Source: Rutidosis leptorrhynchoides (Eukaryota; Streptophyta; Magnoliopsida; Asterales; Asteraceae). Taken from it: a DNA stretch of 64,000 nucleotides. The stretch's first letter is position 1. Every line of letters starts with the position of its first letter. The notes under the pieces are model-generated. The model saw only the letters and a program-made list of their open reading frames with translations, searched no databases and had not been told where the DNA came from. Both the position numbers and the translations under genes were made by a program. The stretch spans positions 4,956,501-5,020,500 of the forward strand of contig NC_092333.1 in NCBI RefSeq assembly GCF_046630445.1, in the 5' to 3' direction. Below are positions 47,014 through 60,285 of this stretch, one piece after another.

Positions 47014-47565
47014 TTTTGTACACAAAAGTAGCTGTCCCATTTTGACTCACATGCACATGTCTAATTTTCTCAAACACAAATCCTTTAGGAAACCGATTCG
47101 ATAACTCATACAATCAAACGGTTTAATTTCTTCCCAAATATATATTTAAACGAGTTAGGACTCAATAACCCAACCCGATACCAATAGCATAATCCCGAGG
47201 ACCACCAAGTCCCCAATCCGCATACAAATATCCAAAAGCTACCCCATCGAGCCCAAGCGCTCCTACGCGTCTAGTCTAACAACTAGCTAGCTTCACAATA
47301 CCTGTAAAAAGGTGAACAACGAGAGGGTAAGCTATGAAATCTTAGTGAATGCAATAATTATACATATACATATATAATGTACCTACTTGCATACACTTAC
47401 TCACATGCCGCATACATGCTAACAATATAATTAGCAAACCATCTCAAGTATAAAGCTAATAACCTCCAATATCGCAAGCTAGCATAACCACTAGCATATA
47501 CTCAAACAATATGATATGCTACACTACAACACATACAAAAACCATATGGTTAACCATAAACGCGT

Positions 47566-47976
47566 CATGGTGCTACCGGCTCCGTGGTTCGCACCATACG
47601 CAATGCTATGACGCTACCGGCTCCGTGGTTCACGTCACTACGCATTTGAGTCATACCCTTTTATAGTGCTACCAGCTCCGTGGTTCACACTTCGGTGCTA
47701 CAGGTTCCGTGGTTCACACCTCATTTTATAGTGCTACCGGCTCCATGGTTCACACTTTGATGCTACCGGCTCCGTGGTTCACATCACAACTCGAGTCATA
47801 CTCTTTTATAGTGCTACCGGCTCCGTGGTTCACACTTTAACGACTCATACTATAGTGCTACCGGCTCCGTGGTTCACACTACAACACACGTACCATGATG
47901 CTACCGGCTCCGTGGTTCACATCATAGCACACTCGCACATACTATGGCACTACCGGCTCCGTGGTTCATACCATAG
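47566..47976. repeat. Array of ten hairpin units with variable complementary arms
   Basis: Ten near-identical 19-nt cores (CTACCGGCTCCGTGGTTCA), starting at 47573, 47614, 47669, 47698, 47734, 47763, 47814, 47858, 47901 and 47950, at irregular spacing. Each is flanked by arms that pair with each other but differ between units: ATGGTG/CACCAT, TGACG/CGTCA, AGTG/CACT, GGTG/CACC, TGATG/CATCA, TAGTG/CACTA, ATGATG/CATCAT, CTATGG/CCATAG. The core itself has ACC/GGT. It lies in LTR Y, just before the solo LTR insertion. Confidence 0.9.
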
Positions 47977-48605
47977 CACACAAATAAATACACTATATAC
48001 ATACTGTGATGACCCGAAAAATTTCGACTTATTTAAACCAATTCTCTATATGATTTAATATTTTCGACAAGATAAGCAATGAATTTTGACAAGTTTTAAA
48101 ACTTTTGAAAATGATTTTTTATATAACGGTTGACCACTCTGTTTGTCCAACGATTCACGAACGTCATAACATGTATTATATACATATTTTAATAAATATA
48201 AGAGTTTTCGATATATACGGAATCATGCGAATAATATTTATATACGAAATGATTAAAAATTTACTATTAAACGATGCTATTTCAAATTAAAAATTTTACG
48301 TATTAAGTCATTTTATTTTTATGATATAATTTTTGCATTTTTTTTTTTAAGAAACGAAGTTAAATTAATAATGTACAATTTATAAAGCACAACGTACAAC
48401 GTGTAGCTTAAATAGTTGAATTTAAATTAATTTATTTACTATTCACATGAAAACGACATGATAGAAATTATTAATTATAAGTTACATAGAATACTCCTGA
48501 AGTATTTAATAAATACGACTTTTTAAAATTTTAAATTTGATTTACGTATTATATTAATATGTCGACACGCTAGTGAACAAACAAGATGTGAGCTGGAAAA
48601 TGATG

Positions 48606-48653
48606 CCATGCGATCGCATGGCAAAATGCCCATAAGCCCATGCGATCGCATGG
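48606..48653 (+). promoter_or_regulatory. Paired 16-bp palindrome module, copy 7 (solo LTR 2)
   Basis: CCATGCGATCGCATGG at 48606-48621 and 48638-48653, 32 bp apart; TATAAATA follows at 48676. Confidence 0.8.
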
Positions 48654-48748
48654 GCAGGTGGGACAGGTCTGGTCCTATAAATATCGAACGTTTCTGTTTT
48701 TCTGTATCCATCTATCTCGCATCTATCTCTCAATATATATTATATTTA

Positions 48749-48755
<7 letters not shown>

Positions 48756-48821
<66 letters not shown>
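48756..48821. repeat. TTA microsatellite in solo LTR 2
   Basis: About 66 bp of TTA repeats about 75 bp after the TATA box, at the same place as in solo LTR 1. Confidence 0.95.
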
Positions 48822-48824
<3 letters not shown>

Positions 48825-51772
48825 GATTAATATTATTATTAATCTTAATATTATTAATAGTATTATTATTAATTAGTATTATACATAAAATACTACGACG
48901 AGGTCATGAGCGTGTCACTTTCAAAATATGTTTTCGAGCGGCATAGAGCTAAGGAAATTATGGGTTATTGCCAAGGAGGTTATGGGTAATGTTCGGGGGT
49001 ATATTTATGAATCAAACCTAGTATTTATCATCTCCGTTACGTCTACGTACTTTCCTACAATTTTGAATCTCAATATTGATACGTAAGCACTCATATTTTA
49101 TCTTTTATATATTAATTGTGTATCCATGTCTAGTGCTCGAGTATATATATTTATACATACGTGTATGCTAAATTTTATCGTTAAACAGTTTATAATGAAT
49201 CACGAATTAAATACATATATTACTGGTAAAAGGTATATGATATACATGTTTTTGAAAAGCTGGCAAAAAATCAATAACTTTTCATTTAGGAATCGCGTAA
49301 TTTCGATGAACGAATTAAAAGATATGGACAACTGAATTATGATTAACGATAATTGGAATTGCTTTTGAATCTGCAATTAATATTTAAACAACTTGTTTGT
49401 AAGATTGACAAATTGGATTTTTGAGTATTACCAACTGAGTAAATGAATCCTTATATAAGGTACGTCTCGTTTTGTTGAACTATTGTCAAAATTGACTTTT
49501 TGAAATGACTTTGGATAACTTTTGTATGTCGAACTCGAGCATTAGGATTGTGATACACTATGACCAGACCTAGCTTGATAGACATTTATTGACCAACATA
49601 TGTTCTCTAGGTTGAGATCTACGGTTAATTTTGCATTTCGAGTTTCAGTCACATTTTGGTGAACGACTTTATATGCTGCTAAGGTGATTTTCATTTGCTC
49701 CCTTTTTAATTGCTTTTGCAATCTATATTTTTGGGCTGAGAATACATGCACTTTATTTTTAAACGCAATGGATACAAGTACATACTAAATTCTACACTGA
49801 GTTTGAACCGAAAATCCCTTAGCTTTGGTAACTAGTAACTGCCAGTTATAAGAACTGGTGGGCGCGAGTAGTAGTATATGGATCCATAGGGCTTGATATC
49901 CCCGTCCGAGCTAGAGCACTAGCCTTTTAACGGACGTATGCTATTTGAGAAGCGTACACGTTGGTTGCGTGTATTATTAAGATGATTATACAAAGGGTAT
50001 ATATACGTTAAGTTTAGTTACCAGGGTGCTCAATTTCGTAGAATATTTTGATAAACGTTTCTGGATGAAACAACTGAAATCTTGTGATCCACCTTTATGT
50101 ACAGATTATGCAAAACATTAAAACTATGAACTCACCAACCTTTGTGTTGACACTTGTTAGCATGTTTATTCTCAGGTTCCCTAGAAGTCTTCCGCTGTTT
50201 GCTTATATGTTAGACAAGCTATGTGCATGGAGTCTTACATGGCATATTTTTCAAGGAAACGTTGCATTCACCAAATCATCACCATGTATCTTATTTTGAC
50301 TGCATTGTCAACGGAAGTACTATTGTAAACTATTATTTACGGTGATTGTCTATATGTAGATATCATCAGATGTCGAAAACCTTTGATTTAAATATTCATT
50401 TATGGTGTGCCTTTTCAAAAGAATGCAATGTTTACAAAACGTATCTTATAGAGGTCAAATACCTCGCAATGAAATCGATAAATGACGTGTTCGTCCATAT
50501 GGATTTGGAGCGACCGTCACACATACATGCATAATTATTCCACTCACCTTGGAATGCCCGCACAAGTAGTGTATTATGATCTCCGTCCTCATATCCGAGC
50601 AATCAACTACCTATATCACACATAGGCACAATATGTACATAAATAGCAATTCTCTAAAAGAGAACCCGACACTCACATCCCTTAGTCGAGGGATCTCACC
50701 TTGCTCGTCAAAACCCGCCTATATAACCTCTAATGGACACAAACCAATTACCACTTCGGGTGGTAATTCAAACCCACTCAACAAAGTACAATTTAACCCA
50801 AATTGTACTCGACACCAAATAGACCAAACCTAGGTCTTAACACTAAATTAGTACGTATGTAGTAATCATTTCAATTGTCAGTTACACCAAAACCCCAACA
50901 CGTGCAATATTGAACGATATTGTGCTTGATCACGTTTGACTTATGTTAAAATACCATTTTAACCCAAAATCACTTCCCACGATTTACATTCATTCAAAAA
51001 CGTCATTTAACACTTAACAAAAGTGTCTAACATCCATTTAACCAAAACTAGTGTCATTAATAAATTCGACCCAATCAAAGTCAACCCATTTTGAGATAAG
51101 TTCCAAAACGCTCAAAATCACTAACGACTAGTGGTTATATTTCCAAAACATCAATTAACACCTAAATCAAGTATTTACATACTTGATTTACTAAAACTTG
51201 ACTCGAATCTTAGTTTGACACATAAACCCTAATTTTGACCCATTTCAAAATTAGTCAACCCAAATACACCCAAAAGGGTTCCAACACTTCCAAAATCACT
51301 AAACTAAGTGATTACACCCAAAACCATGACCAAATTCGTCATCAAACCCTAACCCACCAATAACGGGTCAAAACCCATCTACTAACCACAATAAACCCAT
51401 TTCACAACCATTAAAGGGTTCTAACAAAATCAAGCTCAAACCCTAATTTGAATATCAAAATCAATTAATGAATTTCGGAGTTAGAACATACCAATACTAC
51501 CACAATGTAGCCGTGAACGAGGTAAACAACTTTAATTCTCGCGACTAGACCCGATTTACTCTTCTTCTTCCCCAAATCTCCAAATCTCTCTCTAGAGTCT
51601 CCTTCTCTCTTTAAAATGAGATGATAGTGTTTGAGTGGAAGAGGATGAGGTGGAATGAAGATAATATAAGCTTGAAACCAGTTTTGTGGCCAAAAACCCA
51701 GCCTTAAAGTGAAAAGACTAATTTGCCCCTTTAAAATCCCTAAAAAAAACGTAACTTGCTGTCAGCCCCATT

Positions 51773-51803
51773 TGCGCGTCGCGCATAGAGATGCGCGCCG
51801 CGT
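51773..51803 (-). promoter_or_regulatory. GC-rich paired near-palindrome, copy 3
   Basis: TTGCGCGTCGCGCAT, then TGCGCGCCGCGTA; TGCGC to TGCGC is 19 bp (51773, 51792). It lies near the 5' start of LTR Y. Confidence 0.5.
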
Positions 51804-51990
51804 ACTACAACTACAAGTGAAATCAGCCAGCTTTATTGAAGTTCAGGGACTGGAATTGACTAAGTCTGATTCTGATGCAAAATCTGAAAATGCATAAGTG
51901 TTAGGCTCACTTTTAGTGGCGCTTTCTGATGCACACATTTACTGACACTTTCAGTGATATTTTGTGATGCACAAAATTCAGGATCTTACA

Positions 51991-54419
51991 ACTCTCCCCC
52001 ACTTAAACTGGATCACGTCCCCGTGATCTCCGTCACTTAACCAACCGAACCCACACTCTATGGTCCTTCGACACACATCCAAACTCGATGTCCATAACAA
52101 TTTCCATTAACCCAAAAATCTCACCACACGCCAATAGTCACTAGCGTGCATTACCGCAACCAGCGGTATCTCATACGCTCACCGTCCAAAATGCCCACTT
52201 AGGAAATACAAAAAACACCATATATCCCTTCAAATTCTCTCGGCTACACCTCGCAACCATATCACCCAACGCGATCTACTACATTCACTACGTCGTGAAC
52301 CAAGTCTTGCATTAATCCAAATCGAGAAGGATTTATGCCGCGTTAAAACTTCGTGCTTCACCGGTTCATAAACGCACACTCAAAAGGTCAATCACGAATG
52401 TTCTCGAACCAAGAACCACTTCCCCCATCTCCACCACCGGGTCATTCCTTCAACGAAGATATTTCGGTATCACCAAATAATCATACTAAGGACACAAACC
52501 TAACCCATCAATCGATCTGCACACGACCATCAGTCTCTGGATTAATCCAGGACGACAATAATACACCACGAGTTAGACAAAATATCAACACTTGACACAG
52601 GGTCTCTCCTCTAAACCCTACAACGCAACCACGCAAGACGGTTTCCTGGTACTAGCATGGAAACTATTTGTATACTAGAATTCCGTCAACAACGAATTAT
52701 CATCACAACAAATTCGCAATTTACTGCACGACCCACAATAATATCCACCACGCCTGGGGAATCCTCCTACCTAGACCGTCCGTTAAGGATGGCCTCGACA
52801 TTTAGATGCAACTAACGGGTCACATCACTAGGGAACACACTCACACAAACAAACAACATCCGCGCGCCTCTATGTGAAACAACCGGAACCAGCACCCCCC
52901 GCCTCACAGTCATCCTTAAAGTGGAATAATCCACTGACAATTTCCACGAAAACGTTTCCCGACAGGGAAAATACAGTATCCTTCACGATATCGAACTCGT
53001 ACCCATCCCATAATACTATCTGAGTTTCACGATAACCCAGATTTTCACTATGAGAGCACCTGCAATGACGACTTCATTCTCTCACTTTCGTGATCTTAAA
53101 CTTCACACTTGGTCTCATACCGCACTTGGCACCGCACGACCACCTTACACAAGAAGATTTACGCCTCATTTGATCCCGTCATCACAACTCTACACATAAT
53201 ATTTAGGAATCGTGACTCGCAATCGTAACGCACCATCTCGAGTCAACGTCAACAACCCGTCACTCTTCCTCGTTAGGAACTCCGAATACCTATTGAGGCT
53301 CAGCACGTTACACTCCGACATTTCACTATACATAACACCACTGGAGTTTTCCTCGGACGGCAGTAAAAACTCCCCCACTTAGGATTTATCTCCCCATTCT
53401 CACCGCCAATATGATAACATCCCGCGAAATTGTAATTCCACGTCACACCTGACCATTCTCACCGTTGGTCATAAACATCAAATCACCGCAATTTCACTTT
53501 AGGCTCTCAGAGCCGACATGCACAATCACTTAAGACGTCGTACACGCGACGACATCGCACCTTCATACCACAATTCACAACTAACTACCTTAATCGTTCG
53601 TAAAGCAACTCCACCAATGTCCTACATATGCCTCTAAGCCTAGGCATATGTCACTCCGCTTACTTAGTCGTGATTCTCAGTCGGGATCACCCGACCTTCC
53701 ACTTGACGATTTGTTATCAACAATTGCTCACTCTCATGGAGAAGAGTGACCAATCTGGTACAATAATTGTGTCGACCGCAATAGCAACACTTCATCATAA
53801 CCTTCGGTCCAACTGACCATTAAGTACATCACCGGCTAGCCGGTCATCTTTACCCGTCCGTCACTTAAGAGCAACCAGATTCGCTCATCCGTCACTTCAT
53901 AAGAAGTATTCACTACAATGCTCTTAAACTTCGACTTTCGCAACCGCCGAATTACTATCACCCGTCGATCACTATTGTAATCTTCGCTGCTAACTCACGG
54001 GCACCCTAAGCGCGAAGCAATCACGCCATCACCGGAGTTGAACATTACACTAGCAAGTATAAAAAGGCACCTGACGCAGTGTCATGCAGACTCCCGCCAC
54101 AATATACCGAATTTTAAAAACTCGATCTTTGGATCCCATACACCCGACGTCACCCATCTCTCCACAATAATGACTCGAAGTCATACCTACCCGACAAACC
54201 TTACCTTTTATCGTCTTATCGAAAGTCCTTAGCGATCACACGCTACCCGCAATTTCCATAAGGCCAAACGATATAGCATCATGAAACCCTTCATCTAACA
54301 CTAAAGAGATGTTTGGAAACACCAAGTCTTACACTCTTCCGCACATCGACACAACCACATCATCAAGGGGTATTCCATTAGGAATATTACCCTATAATCC
54401 ACAATACGCTAACACACTA
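51991..54419 (-). mobile_element. Interior remnant of element Y
   Basis: Begins with the polypurine tract next to LTR Y. The rest is C-rich on the plus strand and has no gag or pol motif I can recognise on either strand; short open frames such as 52353-52595 look random. Probably the non-coding 3' part of the element, with the rest lost or displaced. Confidence 0.45.
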
Positions 54420-55346
54420 TGTGACGACCCGTCCTTACCCACCTGGACGAAGTCATCAACATTTGGTCCCATTGCGATGATCGACTCCAAGTAATGTCCT
54501 TAAATTGAGCAAATGCACAGCGGAAGACTTAATTCGTACCTGAGAATATACATGCTTAAAAGTGTCAACCAAAAGGTTGGTGAGTTCATAGGTTTATCAT
54601 AACAATCATTTCAATATCTTAATAGACCACAAGATTTCATATATATAATCGTTTCAATAAAAATATTCTAAGTTGTTGAGCACTTGGTAACCATACTTAA
54701 CTATTAATCAACGTCGCATATTCCCTTTATTATGAAATCTCACTACACTTTACCAAGTGTAGCCTACAAAACGAAGTACTGTGCAACCGTTGAATACTGG
54801 TCGTCCAGTCCGGTTGGGGTTATCAGGCCCGATAGATCTATCAACAGGATTCGCGTTTACAATACCACATGTAAATAGTAGTTACCAAGCTACAGGGAAG
54901 TATGTCAGTGGTACAACTCAATGTATTTTAAGAACTTGTGTCTATTTCGTAAACATTTATAAAAGCAGCGCATGTATTCTCAGCCCAAAAATATATTGCA
55001 AAAGCAATTAAAAAGGGAGCAAATGAAACTCACCATACTGTATTTTGTAGTAAAAATTCATATGACGTCATTGAACAAGTATAGGGTTTGGCCTCGGATT
55101 CACGAACCTATATCATTTATATATATTAGCACATATAATAATAATCGAACAAGTTTATATATTATTAGTAATTGTTATTTTAATTGAATTTTTCATTAAT
55201 AACCTTATTAATTATATTTATTAATATTTATTATAAAGGTGTTAATATAGTTACGTTATGTGTAGTAAATATAGTTTTATATAACTAATAATTATTTAAT
55301 AAAATAATATTGATAATAATAATAACTAAAAGTTGTTTTATTTTAC

Positions 55347-55383
<37 letters not shown>

Positions 55384-55499
55384 GTTATTATGATAATAAT
55401 ATTGATAATATGAAAATAATAATATTAATGTCAAAATAATAATATTAATGTCAAAATAATAATAATAATTTTGATAAAAATGATAATCTTTTTAATAAT

Positions 55500-55520
55500 G
55501 TTAATAATAATAATAATAAC

Positions 55521-55593
<73 letters not shown>

Positions 55594-55603
55594 GATAAAT
55601 AAC

Positions 55604-55696
<93 letters not shown>
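55500..55696. repeat. TAA microsatellite
   Basis: Two long TAA tracts separated by AGATAAATAACTA; shorter tracts lie at 55349-55381. The second tract may be the tail of the adjacent SINE. Confidence 0.9.
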
Positions 55697-55697
<1 letters not shown>

Positions 55698-55803
55698 GAT
55701 AAATAACTACCTTAATGGAGTAGCCCTTAAATATTTGCCCAGATCCGGGTTTAAACCCGCGACGTCCTGGTAACCCGAAAACTCCCCTAACCATCAATCT
55801 ATA
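55697..55803 (-). mobile_element. SINE-like sequence with TTA tail
   Basis: On the minus strand, TGGTTAGGGGAGTTTTCGGG resembles an A-box region and GCGGGTTTAAACCCGG contains a B-box-like GGTTTAAACCC. The body ends CTACTCCATTAAGGTAG and runs into (TTA)n. tRNA-derived SINEs have this layout. Confidence 0.5.
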
Positions 55804-56823
55804 TGTGTCTTTCTAATTCCACTAAGATGTTAATTCCTTTCATCTACATCATATCCATCGTCATCCTTAATTTAACATCTTAATTATCTAACCTCGTCAT
55901 AATCATTACGCATCATTACCCTATCATGCTACGTATCATTTTTATCATATTCATCATCATACACAATCATCATCATGTCCTAATCATCATCATTATAATC
56001 ATGACACTCGTATCATATCGTGTTTCATTATAATCAAATCCTAACATCATTTTCATATCTATACCTCACATATCATATCATCTTCATCATTTTTTTTTTA
56101 TAATCAAAATTATAAACTTCTTCAGCTAATCACTATCATTATCGTAATCGTTTGTGTAACATCATCACCTCAATCGTGCTATATCACCATCATTCATTAG
56201 TTGGTTTATGATTTGTGGATCGGTTTAAGGTAGAAACAAATGGAAGACAATAGTCCGGCCCAACAGAAATTTTAATAGGTGGATCACGGCCCAAATTGAA
56301 AGGGAATTTGGCCCAACAGAAAAACAGTATACTTCGATTTATGTGGGAATAATTAAACACCCCGATTGATACCATCACATGATTGAGCGGCCACCAAAAC
56401 AAAACAAGAAATAATATAGTGATCTGGATCCCACGACTTTTCTTGGATACCCCATCTGCCATTATTTATCTAATCACTCATCATTCTAGATTTTTAATAT
56501 AATACAAAAAGTAGAAACAGAATCGGTAATAGGGATATCACAGAATTATTTCTTCATTATCATTCTATTATTCATCATATTTTCATTTATTTTCGTATTT
56601 TAAATCCCCACAGAAACAGCAACGGTTTTCACAGGAATATGAATTAAAACAGGAAGATAAGATAGGTTTTTGGGTCGATGGTAATTTGAAACGGAAAGAA
56701 CAGTTGCGAGAGAGAGATGGAAGGTGATGATGGAAGGGATTGTAGGGTGGTGAAGGATGGTGAAGACGGTGGTAGTCACGGTGGTGGTCACTCAATCAGT
56801 GGTGATGGTTTGTCAATGGAGGT

Positions 56824-59800
56824 TGTAGTGACCCAAACTTTTCCATGTTTATATATATTAATTGAGATTGATGTTTACATGATTAAATGTTTCCAACATG
56901 TTAAGCAATCAAACTTGTTAAGACTTGATTAATTGAAATAGGTTTCATATAGACAATTGACCACCCAAGTTGACCGGTGATTCACGAACGTTAAAACTTG
57001 TAAAAAAAAAACTATATGATGACATATATATGGTTATATATATAGTTAACATGATATTATGATAAGTAAACATATCATTAATTATATTAACAATGAACTA
57101 CATATGTAAAAACAAGACTACTAACTTAATGATTTTGAAACGAGACATATATGTAACGTTTATCGTTGTAACGACATTTAATGTATATATATCATATTAA
57201 GAGATATTCGTACATCATAATATCATGATAATATAATAATTTAAAATCTCTTTTGTTATTATAAACATTGGGTTAACAACATTTAACAAGATCGTTAACC
57301 TAAAGGTTTCAAAACAACACTTACATGTAACGACTAACGATGACTTAACGACTCAGTTAAAATGTATATACATGTAGTGTTTTAATATGTATTTATACAC
57401 TTTTGAAAGACTTCAATACACTTATCAAAATACTTCTACTTAACAAAAATGCTTACAATTACATTCTCGTTCAGTTTCATCAACAATTCTACTCGTATGC
57501 ACCCGTATTCGTACTCGTACAATACACAGCTTTTAGATGTATGTACTATTGGTATATACACTCCAATGATCAGCTCTTAGCAGCCCATGTGAGTCACCTA
57601 ACACATGTGGGAACCATCATTTGGCAACTAGCATGAAATATCTCATAAGATTACAAAAATATGAGTAATCATTCATGACTTATTTACATGAAAACAAAAT
57701 TACATATCCTTTATATCTAATCCATACACCAACGACCAAAAACACCTACAAACACTTTCATTCTTCAATTTTCTTCATCTAATTGAACTCTCTCAAGTTC
57801 TATCTTCAAGTTCTAAGTGTTCTTCATAAATTCCAAAAGTTCTAGTTTCATAAAATCAAGAATACTTTCAAGTTTGCTAGCTCACTTCCAATCTTGTAAG
57901 GTGATCATCCAACCTCAAGAAATCTTTGTTTCTTACAGTAGGTTATCATTCTAATACAAGGTAATAATCATATTCAAACTTTGGTTCAATTTCTATAACT
58001 ATAACAATCTTATTTCAAGTGATGATCTTACTTGAACTTGTTTTCGTGTCATGATTTTGCTTCAAGAACTTTGAGCCATCCAAGGATCCATTGAAGCTAG
58101 ATCCATTTTTCTCTTTTCCAGTAGGTTAATCCAAGGAACTTAAGGTAGTAATGATGTTCATAACATCATTCGATTCATACATATAAAGCTATCTTATTCG
58201 AAGGTTTAAACTTGTAATCACTAGAACATAGTTTAGTTAATTCTAAACTTGTTCGCAAACAAAAGTTAATCCTTCTAACTTGACTTTTAAAATCAACTAA
58301 ACACATGTTCTATATCTATATGATATGCTAACTTAATGATTTAAAACCTGGAAACACGAAAAACACCATAAAACCGGATTTACGCCGTCGTAGTAACACC
58401 GCGGGCTGTTTTGGGTTAGTTAATTAAAAACTATGATAAACTTTGATTTAAAAGTTGTTATTCTGAGAAAATGATTTTTATTATGAACATGAAACTATAT
58501 CCAAAAATTATGGTTAAACTCAAAGTGGAAGTATGTTTTCTAAAATGGTCATCTAGACGTCGTTCTTTCGACTGAAATGACTACCTTTACAAAAACGACT
58601 TGTAACTTATTTTTCCGACTAGAAACCTATACTTTTTTGTTTAGATTCATAAAATAGAGTTCAATATGAAACCATAGCAATTTGATTCACTCAAAACGGA
58701 TTTAAAATGAAGAAGTTATGGGTAAAACAAGATTGGATAATTTTTCTCATTTTAGCTACGTGAAAATTGGTAACAAATCTATTCCAACCATAACTTAATC
58801 AACTTGTATTATATATTATGTAATCTTGAGATACCATAGACACGTATACAATGTTTCGACCTATCATGTCGACACATCTATATATATTTCGGAACAACCA
58901 TAGACACTCTATATGTGAATGTTGGAGTTAGCTATACAGGGTTGAGGTTGATTCCAAAATATATATAGTTTGAGTTGTGATCAATACTGAGATACGTATA
59001 CACTGGGTCGTGGATTGATTCAAGATAATATTTATCGATTTATTTCTGTACATCTAACTGTGGACAACTAGTTGTAGGTTACTAACGAGGACAGCTGACT
59101 TAATAAACTTAAAACATCAAAATATATTAAAAGTGTTGTAAATATATTTTGAACATACTTTGATATATATGTATATATTGATATAGGTTCGTGAATCAAC
59201 CAGTGGCCAAGTCTTACTTCCCGACGAAGTAAAATCTGTGAAAGTGAGTTATAGTCCCACTTTTAAAATCTAATATTTTTGGGATGAGAATACATGCAGG
59301 TTTTATAAATGATTTACAAAATAGACACAAGTACGTGAAACTACATTCTATGGTTGAATTATCGAAATCAAATATGCCCCTTTTTATTAAGTCTGGTAAT
59401 CTAAGAATTAGGGAACAGACACCCTAATTGACGCGAATCCTAAAGATAGATCTATCGGGCCCAACAAGCCCCATCCAAAGTACCGGATGCTTTAGTACTT
59501 CGAAATTTATATCATATCCGAAGGGTGTCCCGGAATGATGGGGATATTCTTATATATGCATCTTGTTATTGTCGGTTACCAGGTGTTCACCATATGAATG
59601 ATTTTTATCTCTATGTATGGGATGTGTATTGAAATATGAAATCTTGTGGTCTATTGTTACGATTTGATATATATAGGTTAAACCTATAACTCACCAACAT
59701 TTTTGTTGACGTTTTAAGCATGTTTATTCTCAGGTGATTATTAAGAGCTTCCGCTGTCGCATACTTAAATAAGGACAAGATTTGGAGTCCATGCTTGTAT

Positions 59801-60076
59801 GATATTGTGTAAAAACTGCATTCAAGAAACTTATTTTGTTGTAACATATTTGTATTGTAAACCATTATGTAATGGTCGTGTGTAAACAGGATATTTTAGA
59901 TTATCATTATTTGATAATCTACGTAAAGCTTTTTAAACCTTTATTGATGAAATAAAGGTTATGGTTTGTTTAAAAATGAATGCAGTCTTTGAAAAACGTC
60001 TCATATAGAGGTCAAAACCTCGCAACGAAATCAATTAATATGGAACGTTTTTAATCAATAAGAACGGGACATTTCA
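56824..60076 (+). mobile_element. 5' LTR of plus-strand gypsy element C (3253 bp)
   Basis: Starts TGTAGTGACCC and ends GGGACATTTCA, two bases before the PBS. It contains the R-U5 block (59680-59755), GATAGATCTATC (59445-59456) and the U5 stem-loop (60008-60021) shared with other LTRs here. No paired palindrome module was seen. GAGGT precedes it; the matching end lies outside the window. Confidence 0.85.
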
Positions 60077-60078
60077 GT

Positions 60079-60091
60079 TGGTATCCGAGCG
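60079..60091 (+). other. Primer binding site of element C (tRNA-Met type, one mismatch)
   Basis: TGGTATCCGAGCG, with CC where CA is usual, after the same two-base GT spacer as element B. Confidence 0.75.
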
Positions 60092-60285
60092 TTGGTCTTA
60101 GAGAACCAGAAAATTTTCATTAGTGTGTCTTATCGAGTTTGTTAGGATGCATTAGTGAGTCTGGACTTCGACCGTGTTTTCTTTAAAAATGATTGCTTAA
60201 CATTTTTGTTGGAAACTATATATTTTTAACATATGAATATTATGTGATATATTAATCTCTTAACGTGTTTGATATTATGTGATAG

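Larger units (their letters stand above)
48005..50521 (+). mobile_element. Solo LTR 2 (gypsy, 2517 bp)
   Basis: Starts TGTGATGACCC, ends CGACCGTCACA, with CATAC on both sides (48000-48004, 50522-50526). Most of its second half aligns with solo LTR 1 (for example 49126 onward with 38424 onward). It holds GTCGAC (48561), paired palindromes, TATAAATA (48676), a TTA microsatellite (48756-48821) and the U5 stem-loop (50451). It lacks the CTACAGT array of solo LTR 1. Confidence 0.92.
46811..51990 (-). mobile_element. LTR Y (minus strand), interrupted by solo LTR 2
   Basis: The minus-strand LTR starts TGTAAGATCC at 51990 after a polypurine tract (GTGGGGGAGAGT) and ends GGGGTTGTTACA at 46811. Without the 2.5-kb insertion and one target copy it is about 2.66 kb. 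It contains three GC-rich paired palindromes and the ten-unit hairpin array. No coding frame. AAAAG precedes it at 46806-46810. Confidence 0.7.
54420..56823 (-). mobile_element. LTR X, second copy (partial)
   Basis: Starts at TGTGACGACCC (LTR end on the minus strand) with CACTA before it. Shares the R-U5 block, GATAGATCTATC (54831-54842) and the AT-rich middle with 13996-17240. It is cut at 56823 by the plus-strand element that starts at 56824. Confidence 0.65.

Noticed and set aside
47566..47976. CRISPR array
   Set aside because: Eukaryotic DNA; cores are repeated at irregular spacing with complementary flanks and no cas genes.
52353..54494. Several 60-80 codon ORFs in the element Y interior
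   Set aside because: No motif or homology signal; consistent with chance in C-rich decayed DNA.
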